Shown here: positions 41,643 to 50,222 of the stretch, in pieces
Layout of the letters: the number at the start of each line of letters is the position of its first letter
How positions within the stretch are numbered: position 1 is the first letter of the stretch
Assembly (NCBI RefSeq): GCF_000445105.1
Contig: NZ_ATDP01000104.1
Coordinates: forward strand, 1-64,000
Direction: 5' to 3'
Source of the DNA: Sphingobium lactosutens DS20
Lineage (GTDB): Bacteria > Pseudomonadota > Alphaproteobacteria > Sphingomonadales > Sphingomonadaceae
DNA: 64,000 nt
Made by a program: the position numbers and the translations under genes
Notes under the pieces: generated by a model
Databases searched by the model: none
Told to the model about the DNA's origin: nothing
What the model saw: the letters and a program-made list of their open reading frames with translations, nothing else

Positions 41643-42470
41643 ATGATCGGCATTTCTGGGCGCATGGGCGCCCGCTTCGCGCGCGCGGCGGGACTGGTGG
41701 CGGCGGTCGCCGGCATGGCGCTGACGCCGCTCGCCGCCTCGGCGCAGGTGCGCACGATCGACCCCAACACCGCCATCGACGCGGACCTGGCGCCGCCGCC
41801 TGCGGCCAGCAGCACGCCGACCGATCCTGGCGTCGACCCCACGGTCAATCAGGGCACAGGCGCGACCTATAATGCGCCCGCCGGTGCGCCTCCGCCGGTC
41901 AGCAGCGCGCCGCCGCCATCGCAAGGCACCACCGCCACCGGCGCGCCGGTGACGCAGGCGTCGCCGCCCGCAGCTCCTTCGCCCAGCGAATCCTATCAGG
42001 AAGACGACCTCATCGGCGCGGCCGAGGGCGTGTTCGGCAAGGGCGCGGAAGGACTGGCCGGCATCATCGAAAAAATCCTGAAGGATCAGGGCCGGCCCAA
42101 CGCCTATATCGCCGGGCGCGAAGCGTCGGGCGCGTTCGTCGTCGGCCTGCGCTACGGATCGGGCACGCTCAATCACAAGGTGGAGGGCAAGCGCGAAGTC
42201 TATTGGACCGGCCCGTCGATCGGCTTCGACGTTGGCGGCAATGCCTCCAACACCTTCGTCCTCGTCTATAATCTCTACGACACGCAGGACCTTTATCATC
42301 GCTTCCCGGCGGCGGAGGGCACCGCCTATCTGGTCGGCGGCTTCACCGCCTCCTATCTGCGCTGGGGCGATGTGGTGCTCATCCCGATCCGTCTGGGTGT
42401 CGGCTATCGGCTTGGCGTCAACGCCGGCTATATGAAGTTCAGCGAAAAGCGGAACTGGCTGCCTTTCTGA
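41643..42470 (+). CDS. Exported DUF1134 protein
   Basis: About 275 residues. Signal peptide ARFARAAGLVAAVAGMALTPLAASAQ, then an 80-residue Pro/Ala/Ser/Thr-rich linker, then the DUF1134 domain: GAAEGVFGKGAEGLAGIIEKILKDQGRPNAYIAGREASGAFVVGLRYG...VYWTGPSIGFDVGGNAS...GYMKFSEKRNWLPF. The family is alphaproteobacterial and of unknown function, probably periplasmic or outer-membrane associated. ATG 41643 has GGGGAG about 11 bases upstream; ATG 41607 is an alternative. Confidence 0.85.
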   Translation: MIGISGRMGARFARAAGLVAAVAGMALTPLAASAQVRTIDPNTAIDADLAPPPAASSTPTDPGVDPTVNQGTGATYNAPAGAPPPVSSAPPPSQGTTATGAPVTQASPPAAPSPSESYQEDDLIGAAEGVFGKGAEGLAGIIEKILKDQGRPNAYIAGREASGAFVVGLRYGSGTLNHKVEGKREVYWTGPSIGFDVGGNASNTFVLVYNLYDTQDLYHRFPAAEGTAYLVGGFTASYLRWGDVVLIPIRLGVGYRLGVNAGYMKFSEKRNWLPF

Positions 42471-42506
42471 CGCGCGGGTTATGGGGCGCGGATTACAGGG
42501 CGTGGG

Positions 42507-43589
42507 TTAGAGGGCGAGGGCGAACTGCGCGCCGTCTTCGCTCTCCTCCTCCGCCTCCAGATTATGCACGCCCAGCCCCAGCAGCCGCGCGCCCAGCGGC
42601 AGCGGCAATTGCGCCAGCAGCAATTCGCGCCCCGCCTGCGCCAGCTGCTCGGCTGATCGCACCGGCGCGGCGAAGCTGCGCGAGCGGGTGATGATGCGGA
42701 AATCGGCGAACTTGACCTTCAGCACCACGGTGCGGCCCCACGCCTGCGCCTTTTCGATCCGGGTCCACAGGCTGGCCGCGATCCGGTCCAGCTCCGTCAC
42801 CAGCGCATCGCGATCGATGAGATCGTCGAAAAATGTGTCCTCCACGCTCACCGACTTGCGCGACTGGCGTTCGCGCACCGGCCGATCATCCTCGCCCCGC
42901 GCCGCGCGATAGTAGAAATCCGCCGCGCTGCCGAAATGCGCCTGCAGGAACGCCAGGTCGCGCGCGCGCAGGTCCGCGCCGGTTTCGATGCCCAGCGCCT
43001 GCATCCGCCGCGCCGTTACCGGCCCCACGCCATGGATGCGCCGCACCGGCATGGCGGCGATGAAGGCGGCGCCCTCGGCCGGGGGGACGACGCAGATGCC
43101 GTCGGGCTTGTTCTGGTCCGACGCCAGCTTGGCGATCAGCTTGTTGTAGGACACGCCGGCCGATGCGGTCAGCCCGGTTTCCGCGCGAATCATCCGCCGT
43201 ATCTCCTGCGCGACCCGCGTGGCCGACGCGATGCCCGGCTTGTTCACCGTCACGTCCAGATAGGCTTCGTCGAGCGACAAGGGCTGGATGATGTCGGTGA
43301 AGCGCGCGAAAATCTCGCGAATCTGGCCCGATACGGCGCGATATACCTCGAACCGGGGTTTGACGAACAGCAGGTCGGGGCACAGCCGCCGCGCCCGCGC
43401 GCCCGGCATGGCCGATCGCACGCCAAATGCGCGCGCCTCATAACTGCATGTCGCCACCACGCCGCGCGGACCGCCGCCGCCCACCGCGATCGGCAGGCCG
43501 CGCAGCGACGGGTCGTCGCGCTGTTCGACCGACGCATAATAGGCGTCCATGTCGACATGGATGATCTTGCGCGGCGCAGGCGAGTCCAT
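42507..43589 (-). CDS. dinB: DNA polymerase IV
   Basis: Y-family translesion polymerase. Catalytic carboxylates lie in KIIHVDMDAYYASVEQRDD and QPLSLDEAYLDVT. YEARAFGVRSAMPGARARRLCP (fingers), GVGPVTARRMQALGI (thumb HhH) and the little-finger domain follow. About 360 residues. The ATG at 43589 is chosen; one at 43601 is possible. The C-terminus lacks an obvious beta-clamp box of the QxxLF type by eye, ending EDGAQFALAL, which could serve as a variant. Confidence 0.94.
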   Translation of the reverse strand: MDSPAPRKIIHVDMDAYYASVEQRDDPSLRGLPIAVGGGGPRGVVATCSYEARAFGVRSAMPGARARRLCPDLLFVKPRFEVYRAVSGQIREIFARFTDIIQPLSLDEAYLDVTVNKPGIASATRVAQEIRRMIRAETGLTASAGVSYNKLIAKLASDQNKPDGICVVPPAEGAAFIAAMPVRRIHGVGPVTARRMQALGIETGADLRARDLAFLQAHFGSAADFYYRAARGEDDRPVRERQSRKSVSVEDTFFDDLIDRDALVTELDRIAASLWTRIEKAQAWGRTVVLKVKFADFRIITRSRSFAAPVRSAEQLAQAGRELLLAQLPLPLGARLLGLGVHNLEAEEESEDGAQFALAL

Positions 43590-43628
43590 GGCCCATCTCA
43601 TGCCACAGACAGGAACGAAAGGGAAACG

Positions 43629-44291
43629 TCAGTCCAGCAGGCGCAGATTGCCGAGCAGCGCCTGCAAATGCGCGCGGCTGATCCGGCTCCAGACATTATA
43701 GGTGCAGGTCTGGCCGCCGACATGGACATAGGCGATGGATTGCAGCCCATGGCCTTCGGGATTGTCTTCCGGATACGGCTCCGCGCCCGACAGGCCATAT
43801 CCGGCAAAGGAGGGGGCGGGCAGCTGGTCCAGCTCCTGCATATAGGGCCATTGCCGCGCCAGCCGAATGCGCTGCGCCTCGGGCGGGGTCTCGTCGTCGG
43901 GCAGGACACCAGGGCCGGCAAAGCCATAGGCGCTGCGCAGATTGGGCAGGTCGAACGCCACGCCCCAGCCGCCGCTGAAATCGGCGGCGCGGGGCACGCC
44001 ATCGGCCCCGGCCGCGCTCGCCAGCGCCAGCGGCGCGCAACGCGGCGTCTTCCCGCTCTTGCCATCGTCCGACCGCGCCCATTGCGCGCGCGCCACGTCC
44101 GCGCCGACCAGCTCAGGCGCAAGTGCGGGCGCAGGCGCGGGCGGCGCTTGCACGGGCTGCGACGCTGGCAATGGTGGAACCGCAGACGCCGCCGTCATCC
44201 GCGCGACCGTCGCGCCATCCTGATGGCGCGCAGGCCCGTCATGGCATCCGCCAACAGCGATCAGCATGATAAGGGCGAGCGCGCGTTGCAT
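43629..44291 (-). CDS. Putative lipoprotein, unknown function
   Basis: 220 residues with lipobox LIMLIAVGGCHD and a following Ala/Pro-rich linker (PPLPASQPVQAPPAPAPALAPELV). The globular part contains FSGGWGVAFDLPNLRSAYGFAG and SIAYVHVGGQTCTYNVWSRISRAHLQALLGNLRLL. I do not recognise the family. It is followed by dinB 40 bp downstream on the same strand. Confidence 0.72.
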   Translation of the reverse strand: MQRALALIMLIAVGGCHDGPARHQDGATVARMTAASAVPPLPASQPVQAPPAPAPALAPELVGADVARAQWARSDDGKSGKTPRCAPLALASAAGADGVPRAADFSGGWGVAFDLPNLRSAYGFAGPGVLPDDETPPEAQRIRLARQWPYMQELDQLPAPSFAGYGLSGAEPYPEDNPEGHGLQSIAYVHVGGQTCTYNVWSRISRAHLQALLGNLRLLD

Positions 44292-44325
44292 GGCCCATCG
44301 ACGCAGGGACGGGCGGCAAAGTTCC

Positions 44326-44847
44326 TTAATTGTCGCCTTTCAGCGCCAGCAGAGCGGCGAAGGGACCGGCCTGCTCCTCGCTCAGCACGCCTGCTTCTTT
44401 GAGAGCGACGTCGGCCTGCGGCGATCGGGGATAGGGCGTCATCGCCAGCGCCATGGTTTCGGCCACCGCTTCGCCCATGTCGATCTGCTGCCCGTCATAG
44501 CCGATCGTGTCGACATCCTCCGCGTCCAACTCCAGTTCCTCGCCGTCGGCGGCGCTGTTGTCTTCGACGACAAAGCGCAGCGCGAAATCGCTGTCGATCT
44601 GCTCGGGAACCGGCTCGGCGGTGGCGACGCAAGGCTGGGCCAGGCTGGCGCGCACGCGGCCGCGCGCCAGGATGATGCCGTCCTCCTCGCTCAGCGCATA
44701 GTCCGCCTCCAGCCGGTCGAGCGTCACCAGGCCAAAGCGCTTCGCCAGCGCCGCCCGCTCTTCGGCGTCGGCCTCGATATGGACCTCGCCGGTCATGCGG
44801 CGAATCTGTTCGGCGCGCACCGGGCGCGAAAATTCGGGTGTCGTCAT
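44326..44847 (-). CDS. YceD-family (DUF177) protein
   Basis: 173 residues. Typical YceD layout: SRPVRAEQIRRMTGEVHIEADAEERAALAKRFGL, then RVRASLAQPCVATAEPVPEQIDSDFALRFV and an acidic tail region ELELDAEDVDTIGYDGQQIDMGEAVAETMALAM. YceD proteins are linked to 23S rRNA processing or ribosome assembly in some bacteria and plants. Start overlaps the stop of the upstream chaperone gene by four bases (ATGA). Confidence 0.85.
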   Translation of the reverse strand: MTTPEFSRPVRAEQIRRMTGEVHIEADAEERAALAKRFGLVTLDRLEADYALSEEDGIILARGRVRASLAQPCVATAEPVPEQIDSDFALRFVVEDNSAADGEELELDAEDVDTIGYDGQQIDMGEAVAETMALAMTPYPRSPQADVALKEAGVLSEEQAGPFAALLALKGDN

Positions 44848-45368
44848 CCTATGTCTCCTGCCAGCAGCGCGTCGCGCGACAGGCAGCCCAGCCGCACCCA
44901 GCGTTCGCGCAACGCGCCCTCCACATGGGCCACCGCAGCATCGGGCACCTCCGCGCCGCGATACAGATTGCGGCGCAGCGCCTCGCCCAGATCGGCCCCG
45001 CCGGTCAACGCCGCGCGATAGGCGCTGATCCGGCCGCCCAGCGCGCTCATCATCCGGCCGACATGCTTGCCCACGACCACGTCGCCAATCCCTTCCTGCC
45101 GCAACTGCCCATCCATATCGTCGACGAACAATTCGGTCAGCCAGGCGCTGTCCTGCGCGGCGCCCTGCTGCTCCAGCCGGATGAGCACCTGCGCCAAAAT
45201 CGCCACGATCATGTCGAATCGCCCGTCGATCGTGTCGGGCACCGCGCCGTCCAGATACCAGTGCGGCCGCCGTCCTTCGTCCACGATGGCGCGGTAGAGC
45301 GGCGCCAACCCCTCGCGCGGGTCGGACCGGCCCAGCAGGCGTTGGAGGAAGGAGGGGGCATTGGGCAT
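44844..45368 (-). CDS. Ubiquinol-cytochrome c chaperone (CBP3-like)
   Basis: 174 residues matching the ubiquinol-cyt_C_chaperone family: YRAIVDEGRRPHWYLDGAVPDTIDGRFDMIVAILAQVLIRLEQ, LFVDDMDGQLRQEGIGDVVVGKHVGRMMSALGGRISAYR. In mitochondria CBP3 assists cytochrome b assembly of complex III. The gene pair with YceD is a common alphaproteobacterial arrangement and is coupled here. Confidence 0.88.
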   Translation of the reverse strand: MPNAPSFLQRLLGRSDPREGLAPLYRAIVDEGRRPHWYLDGAVPDTIDGRFDMIVAILAQVLIRLEQQGAAQDSAWLTELFVDDMDGQLRQEGIGDVVVGKHVGRMMSALGGRISAYRAALTGGADLGEALRRNLYRGAEVPDAAVAHVEGALRERWVRLGCLSRDALLAGDIG

Positions 45369-45533
45369 GGCGATCGGCTTTTCGTGACGGATGGAATGGG
45401 CGCGCGCGGCGACCGGTGTGCGCTCGCCCCTTGCCGGACCCCGCGCATTTCCATATTGATCGCAGCGCCGCCCAATGCAATGGCGGCGTCACTTTTATCG
45501 GGTTCGCGGGCCATGCCCCCGCAGGAGACGTTC

Positions 45534-46046
45534 ATGCCCCAGTTCAGCCGCCATTCCCGCCGCGGGCGCATCCTGATCGCCATCGGGCTTGGCGCGTTGC
45601 TGGTCGGCACATCGGCCTGCACCCGCATCCGCACGCATCAGGGTTATCAGGTCGACAAGCTGCTGGTCGATTCGGTTCAACCCGGCATCGACAATCGCGC
45701 CTCGGTCGAAGGAACGCTGGGTCGCCCCAGCTTCGTGTCGCAGTTCGGAGAAAAGGACTGGTATTATGTGTCGCGCGACATGCGCGCCCTTGCCTTTTCC
45801 AGCCCCAAGCCGGTCGATCAGACCATCTTGCGCGTCCGCTTCGATCCCGCCGGCAATGTCGTCGCGGTCGATCGCATGGGCCTGGAAAAGGTCGCCAACA
45901 TCTCGCCCATGGGCGCCACGACGCCGACGCTTGGCCGCCATCGCAGCCTGTTCGACGAAATCTTCGGCAATATCGGCGCGGTCGGTGCGGCCGGCATGGG
46001 CGGTGGTAGCGGCGGCGGCGCGGGTGGCGGCCCCAACGGCAGCTAA
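45534..46046 (+). CDS. bamE: Outer-membrane assembly lipoprotein BamE (SmpA/OmlA family)
   Basis: 170 residues. Lipobox GLGALLVGTSACTR, then the BamE core HQGYQVDKLLVDSVQPGIDNRASVEGTLGRPSFVSQFGEKDWYYVSRDM and VDQTILRVRFDPAGNVVAVDR. It belongs to the complex that inserts beta-barrel proteins. The C-terminus ends in a Gly-rich tail (GAAGMGGGSGGGAGGGP), which is longer than in enterobacteria. ATG 45534 has AGGAG six bases upstream. Divergent from the CBP3-like gene. Confidence 0.9.
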   Translation: MPQFSRHSRRGRILIAIGLGALLVGTSACTRIRTHQGYQVDKLLVDSVQPGIDNRASVEGTLGRPSFVSQFGEKDWYYVSRDMRALAFSSPKPVDQTILRVRFDPAGNVVAVDRMGLEKVANISPMGATTPTLGRHRSLFDEIFGNIGAVGAAGMGGGSGGGAGGGPNGS

Positions 46047-46060
46047 TCGCCTCTGAAACG

Positions 46061-46086
46061 CCCGGTTCCCCAGCAGAGGAGCCGGG
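46061..46086. terminator. Bidirectional hairpin between bamE and metW
   Basis: CCCGGTTCC and GGAGCCGGG form a 9-bp stem with one G-T pair between convergent genes. No T-run follows on either side. Confidence 0.45.
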
Positions 46087-46098
46087 TGTCGCATGCCC

Positions 46099-46689
46099 CT
46101 ATCGCCGCAGCAGGAACACCGCATGTTCGGCGAACAGGTTGGCGTTCGCATGGGTGGTTTCGCGGTCGCCCTTCAAAAACCACTGGCCGTCGATATGCCA
46201 GCCGCGCTCCTTCACCAGCGCGCGAAAGTCATCCACCGTCACATGGTGGATGTTGAGCGTATCATACCAGCTATCGGGCAGCAGCCGCGTCACCGGCATC
46301 CGCCCCCCCCACATCAGCGACAGCCGCCCGCGCCAATGCGCGAAATTGGGGAAGGACACGAACGCCTGGGTGGCGATGCGCAGCAATTCCTCCACCACCA
46401 GGTCGGGGCGGCGCGTCGTCTGGAGCGTCTGGCTCAGGATCGCATAGTCGAAACTGGCGTCGGGATAATAGATGAGGTCGGTGTCCGCGTCGCCCTGCAC
46501 CACCGACAGGCCGCGTCCGACGGCGGCGGCAACGTTGGACGCGTCGATCTCCAGCCCGCGCGCATCCACCTGCGCCCGGTCGCGCAATTCGGCCATCAGC
46601 GCGCCGTCGCCGCAGCCCACATCCAGCACCCGCGCCCCCGGCCGCACCGTTCGCGCGATCAGCGCCAGGTCGGGGCGCAGCGCGCTCAC
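46099..46689 (-). CDS. metW: Methionine biosynthesis protein MetW
   Basis: 196 residues, SAM-methyltransferase-like fold: [18 protein letters not shown] (motif I), [49 protein letters not shown], and [23 protein letters not shown] typical of MetW. It works with MetX in homoserine acylation in several proteobacteria. GTG start at 46689 overlaps the metX stop by three bases, so the longer frame upstream is a read-back into metX. Confidence 0.92.
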   Translation of the reverse strand: MSALRPDLALIARTVRPGARVLDVGCGDGALMAELRDRAQVDARGLEIDASNVAAAVGRGLSVVQGDADTDLIYYPDASFDYAILSQTLQTTRRPDLVVEELLRIATQAFVSFPNFAHWRGRLSLMWGGRMPVTRLLPDSWYDTLNIHHVTVDDFRALVKERGWHIDGQWFLKGDRETTHANANLFAEHAVFLLRR

Positions 46690-47822
46690 GCCCGGCCCCC
46701 GCGCAGGAATCCGTCCACCACCCGGTTGAGTTCGGGACATTCCAGCAGGAAGGCGTCATGCCCGAACGGGCTCGACAATTCGACGAAGCTCGCCTGCGCG
46801 CCCCCGGCGTTGAGGGCATGGACGATGGCGCGCGATTCGGCGGTGGGGTACAGCCAGTCGGTGTCGAAACTCACCAGGCAAAACCGCGCCCGCGTCGCGG
46901 CAAAGGCGCGCGCCAGCGATCCGCCATGGTCCTCGGCAATGTCATAATAGTCCATCGCCCGGGTGATGTAGAGATAGCTGTTGGCGTCGAACCGGTCGAC
47001 AAAGCTCAACCCCTGGTGGCGCAGATAGGATTCGACTTGGAAATCCGCGTCGAACCCGAATGTCTTGGCGTCACGCCCCTGCAATCGCCGCCCGAATTTT
47101 TCCGTGAGGCCCGCTTCGGACAAATAGGTGATGTGCGCCGCCATGCGCGCGACCGCCAGCCCCGCGCTCGGCACCAGCCCGTCGGCATAATAATCGCCCC
47201 CGCGCCAGTTCGGGTCCGCCATGATCGCCTGCCGCCCGACTTCGTGAAAGGCGATATTCTGCGCGCTGTGCCGCGCGGTCGACGCAATGACGACGCAACT
47301 TTCGACCCGGTCGGGGAACAGCGTCGGCCAGGTCAGCGCCTGCATGCCGCCCATCGACCCACCGATCACCGCGGCCAGCCGCTTGACGCCCAGATGATCC
47401 AGCAACGCTGCCTGCGCGCGCACCATGTCGGCGATGGTCAGCACCGGAAAGCGCATCGCATGCGGCTCGCCCGTCGCCGGATCGACGCTCGCCGGGCCGG
47501 ACGATCCCATGCAGCTGCCGATGACGTTGGAACAGATGATGAAATGGCGCGCCGGGTCGACGGGCTTGCCCGCGCCCACCATCCGCCACCACCAGCCCGG
47601 CTTGCCGGTCACGGGATGGTCGGATGCGACATATTGGTCGCCGGTCAGCGCGTGGCAGATCAGGATGACGTTCGACGCGTCGGCATTCATCGCGCCATAG
47701 GTTTCATAGGCGATGTCGACCGGGCCAAGGCTGGCGCCGCTCGACAGGGCGATCGGCCCTGCCAGGCGAACCTGCCGGCGCAGGCCGAAACGGCTGTCAT
47801 CGGATCGGGGAAGGCTGGCCAT
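46686..47822 (-). CDS. metX: Homoserine O-acyltransferase (MetX)
   Basis: 378 residues. Alpha/beta hydrolase fold with nucleophile [13 protein letters not shown], acid in [10 protein letters not shown] and His in [12 protein letters not shown]. Upstream [26 protein letters not shown] and [14 protein letters not shown] are family signatures. It acylates homoserine with acetyl- or succinyl-CoA; acyl preference cannot be told by eye. Operon with metW. Confidence 0.94.
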   Translation of the reverse strand: MASLPRSDDSRFGLRRQVRLAGPIALSSGASLGPVDIAYETYGAMNADASNVILICHALTGDQYVASDHPVTGKPGWWWRMVGAGKPVDPARHFIICSNVIGSCMGSSGPASVDPATGEPHAMRFPVLTIADMVRAQAALLDHLGVKRLAAVIGGSMGGMQALTWPTLFPDRVESCVVIASTARHSAQNIAFHEVGRQAIMADPNWRGGDYYADGLVPSAGLAVARMAAHITYLSEAGLTEKFGRRLQGRDAKTFGFDADFQVESYLRHQGLSFVDRFDANSYLYITRAMDYYDIAEDHGGSLARAFAATRARFCLVSFDTDWLYPTAESRAIVHALNAGGAQASFVELSSPFGHDAFLLECPELNRVVDGFLRGGRA

Positions 47823-47892
47823 GGTTGGCCCGCGCTAGGGCTGGCGCGATGGCCTGTCAATCTGGCATGGCGGCGCGACACTGCCTGGATGG

Positions 47893-48849
47893 ATGACCAT
47901 GACCGACACCCAACGCCCCGCCATCGTCGCCTATGGCCCGCTTTACCCCTATCTGACGCAGCAGCTTGAAAGCCGCTTCACCGTCCATGCCGTGGCCGCC
48001 GACGCCGATCTTGACGCTCTGCCGGCCGGGGTGCGGGACGCGCGCGCTTTGGTCAGCTTCGGCTCCGTCGGCGCGCCGGCCGCGATCATGGACGCGCTGC
48101 CCGCGCTGGAAATCGTTGCGCTCTTTTCGGTCGGCTATGACAAGGTGGATGTCGATCATGCGCGCGCCAGGGGCATTCGCGTCACCAACACGCCCGATGT
48201 GCTGACCGACGATGTCGCCGACCTTGCCGTGGGGCTCCTCTATGCCGCCGTGCGCAACATCCCCGCCAATGACCGGCTGGTGCGGTCCGGCGGCTGGGCC
48301 CGTGGCAAAAAGCCGCCCTTGTCCGCGCGCGTCACCGGATCACGCATCGGCATATTGGGCCTGGGCCGTATCGGCCGCGCCATCGCCTGGCGGCTGGAGC
48401 GGCAGGCCGGCGAGATTCTCTATCATAATCGCAGCCAGGCGCAGGACGCGCCCTATCGCTATGTCGCCGACGCGATCGACCTCGCCCGGCAAAGCGACAT
48501 GCTGATCGTCGCGACCTCCGGCGGGCCGGAAGCCGCCGGCCTGGTCGACGCCGCCATGCTGGACGCGCTCGGGCCGCAGGGCGTCATCGTCAATATCAGC
48601 CGGGGCAGCGTGATTGATGAAGATGCGCTGGTCGCCGCGCTGGCGGACGGGCGCATCGCTGGCGCGGGGCTGGACGTGTTCGCGCACGAACCTCATGTGC
48701 CGCCCGCCCTGCTGGCGATGGACCATGTCGTGCTGCAACCCCATCAGGGAAGCGCGACCGTGCACACGCGCGCGGCGATGGCGGATCTGGTGATCGCCAA
48801 TCTCGATGCCTGGTTTGCGGGCGAAGCCCTGCCGACGCCGGTGGTCTAG
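47893..48849 (+). CDS. D-isomer-specific 2-hydroxyacid dehydrogenase
   Basis: 318 residues. NAD(P)-binding GLGRIGRAIAWRLERQAGEILYHNRS, the loop NISRGSVIDEDALVAAL, catalytic Arg in the IVATSGGPEAAG region, Glu in VFAHEP and His in VLQPHQGSATVHTR. The NADP-type residue after strand 2 (HNRS) suggests glyoxylate/hydroxypyruvate reductase activity. ATG 47893 or 47899. Divergent from metX with 70 bp between. Confidence 0.9.
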   Translation: MTMTDTQRPAIVAYGPLYPYLTQQLESRFTVHAVAADADLDALPAGVRDARALVSFGSVGAPAAIMDALPALEIVALFSVGYDKVDVDHARARGIRVTNTPDVLTDDVADLAVGLLYAAVRNIPANDRLVRSGGWARGKKPPLSARVTGSRIGILGLGRIGRAIAWRLERQAGEILYHNRSQAQDAPYRYVADAIDLARQSDMLIVATSGGPEAAGLVDAAMLDALGPQGVIVNISRGSVIDEDALVAALADGRIAGAGLDVFAHEPHVPPALLAMDHVVLQPHQGSATVHTRAAMADLVIANLDAWFAGEALPTPVV

Positions 48850-48938
48850 GGCCGCCGGCAAGTCGGCAAGTCGGCAAGGGCATGGGCAGGGCCGGAAATC
48901 TCTTTCCTATTGCGCCTCCTTCTGGTTCATCCTTGTCG

Positions 48939-49229
48939 ATGGACCAGATGCCTGACCACTCGCGCGCGACCGCGCGCCGCCGCCGCGCCTATTGGACGCC
49001 CGCGCGCCAATGCCAGTTCCTTGCTGCCCTGATGGAAAGCGGCAGCGTCGCGCGCGCGGCGCGCGCGGTCGGCATGTCGCGCTCCAGCGCGCATCGCCTG
49101 CGCCACCGGCTCGCCGGCACTGCCTTCGATCGGCAATGGGAAGAGGCGCTGGCAATGCATGCCGGATTGACGGCGGACCCGATGGTCTGGACCGCCGCCC
49201 GCGCCTCCATGGATACCGCCGGGCGCTGA
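48939..49229 (+). CDS. Small helix-turn-helix protein
   Basis: 96 residues from ATG 48939. Central WTPARQCQFLAALMESGSVARAARAVGMSRSSAHRLRHRLAGTAFDRQWEEAL has the form of a terminase-small-subunit or LysR-like HTH followed by a helix. It is basic at the N-terminus. Probably a DNA-binding protein; target unknown. Similar short proteins are common in sphingomonad genomes. Confidence 0.7.
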   Translation: MDQMPDHSRATARRRRAYWTPARQCQFLAALMESGSVARAARAVGMSRSSAHRLRHRLAGTAFDRQWEEALAMHAGLTADPMVWTAARASMDTAGR

Positions 49230-49391
49230 TGGCGATCGCCCGCGCCAACCGGCAAATCCGGCCGGTTTCACCGGTCGACCACCTGTCGCTTCGTGGTCGC
49301 TTCGCGGTCGCCTTATGGTCGTCTCACGGTCGCTTCAGGCCGAAAAAACGCATATCGATTGAACTTCGACAGGCAGGGCCGGCGCGCCGGA

Positions 49392-50066
49392 TCACTCTTC
49401 CAGCAGCACCGCGCTGCGGCGCTTCTGCCAGTTCATCGGCACGCCGATCCGCTGGCTCCAGCTGCCGTCCCACCGGGTTTCCAGGCCATGCGCCTCCAGC
49501 TGCGCGACAATGCGATAACCGACCGCGATCGCCGCTGCCTCACCCTGTTCGCACGCGCCATAGCTCATATAGAGGCCATGGCCTTCGACTGCCGCCTCGG
49601 TGTCCTGCATATGGAAAAAGACATAGCCCTGGACCGCGATATCCTCGGCCTGCGCCGCCTCTATCTCTTCCCAGATTTCGCTCGCGCCGCAATTGGCGCA
49701 GCAGGTGAAGTTCTGCCGCGCGATGATGCCCTCGGCCTCCAGTGCGGCGAAGGCCAGCTCCAGCCGGTCGCAATCGGTCATCTGCGTCCATCCCTGCTCG
49801 GCGGCGCGATGCTCGGCCAGCGCCTCGCGCAGCGCCGCCGACGCTTCGCGGCGCAGCGTCGGCCGCGGCAATTCTTCCTCGAACAGATCGTGCGCGTTGG
49901 TCAGGATCGCGTCATCGTCGAAATAGCCGCCCAGCACGTCGCGCCGCATCTGGTCGCGCAGCGCCGTCACGGGATCATAGGGCGTCTCCGCCGTGGGGGC
50001 GGGCCGTTGCGGCTCCGCTTTCGCTGCTCTGGTCCCGAAAATCCGTTTCCACAAAGCCTCGAACAT
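49392..50066 (-). CDS. DUF6891-type hypothetical protein
   Basis: 224 residues. The central LELAFAALEAEGIIARQNFTCCANCGASEIWEEIE and GYVFFHMQDTEAAVEGHGLYMSYGA match a conserved cytosolic family of unknown function with a Cys-rich CCANC motif that might bind metal. Start at ATG 50066 (MFEALWKRIFGTR). The much longer open frame upstream is antisense to the ABC transporter gene and is not used. Confidence 0.75.
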   Translation of the reverse strand: MFEALWKRIFGTRAAKAEPQRPAPTAETPYDPVTALRDQMRRDVLGGYFDDDAILTNAHDLFEEELPRPTLRREASAALREALAEHRAAEQGWTQMTDCDRLELAFAALEAEGIIARQNFTCCANCGASEIWEEIEAAQAEDIAVQGYVFFHMQDTEAAVEGHGLYMSYGACEQGEAAAIAVGYRIVAQLEAHGLETRWDGSWSQRIGVPMNWQKRRSAVLLEE

Positions 50067-50222
50067 GCGCCGTCCTGCCTCCTGCGTCGCGTTGCATGGG
50101 GTCAACATGCCCATACGCGCGGCAAAGTTAAAGGGGGGATATTGCGTTTTGCGGCTGCGCGGCCCTGGCGGCGGGCGGCGCGGGCACTGGATTGCCGCGC
50201 CAGATTGCCTAAATAGCATGGG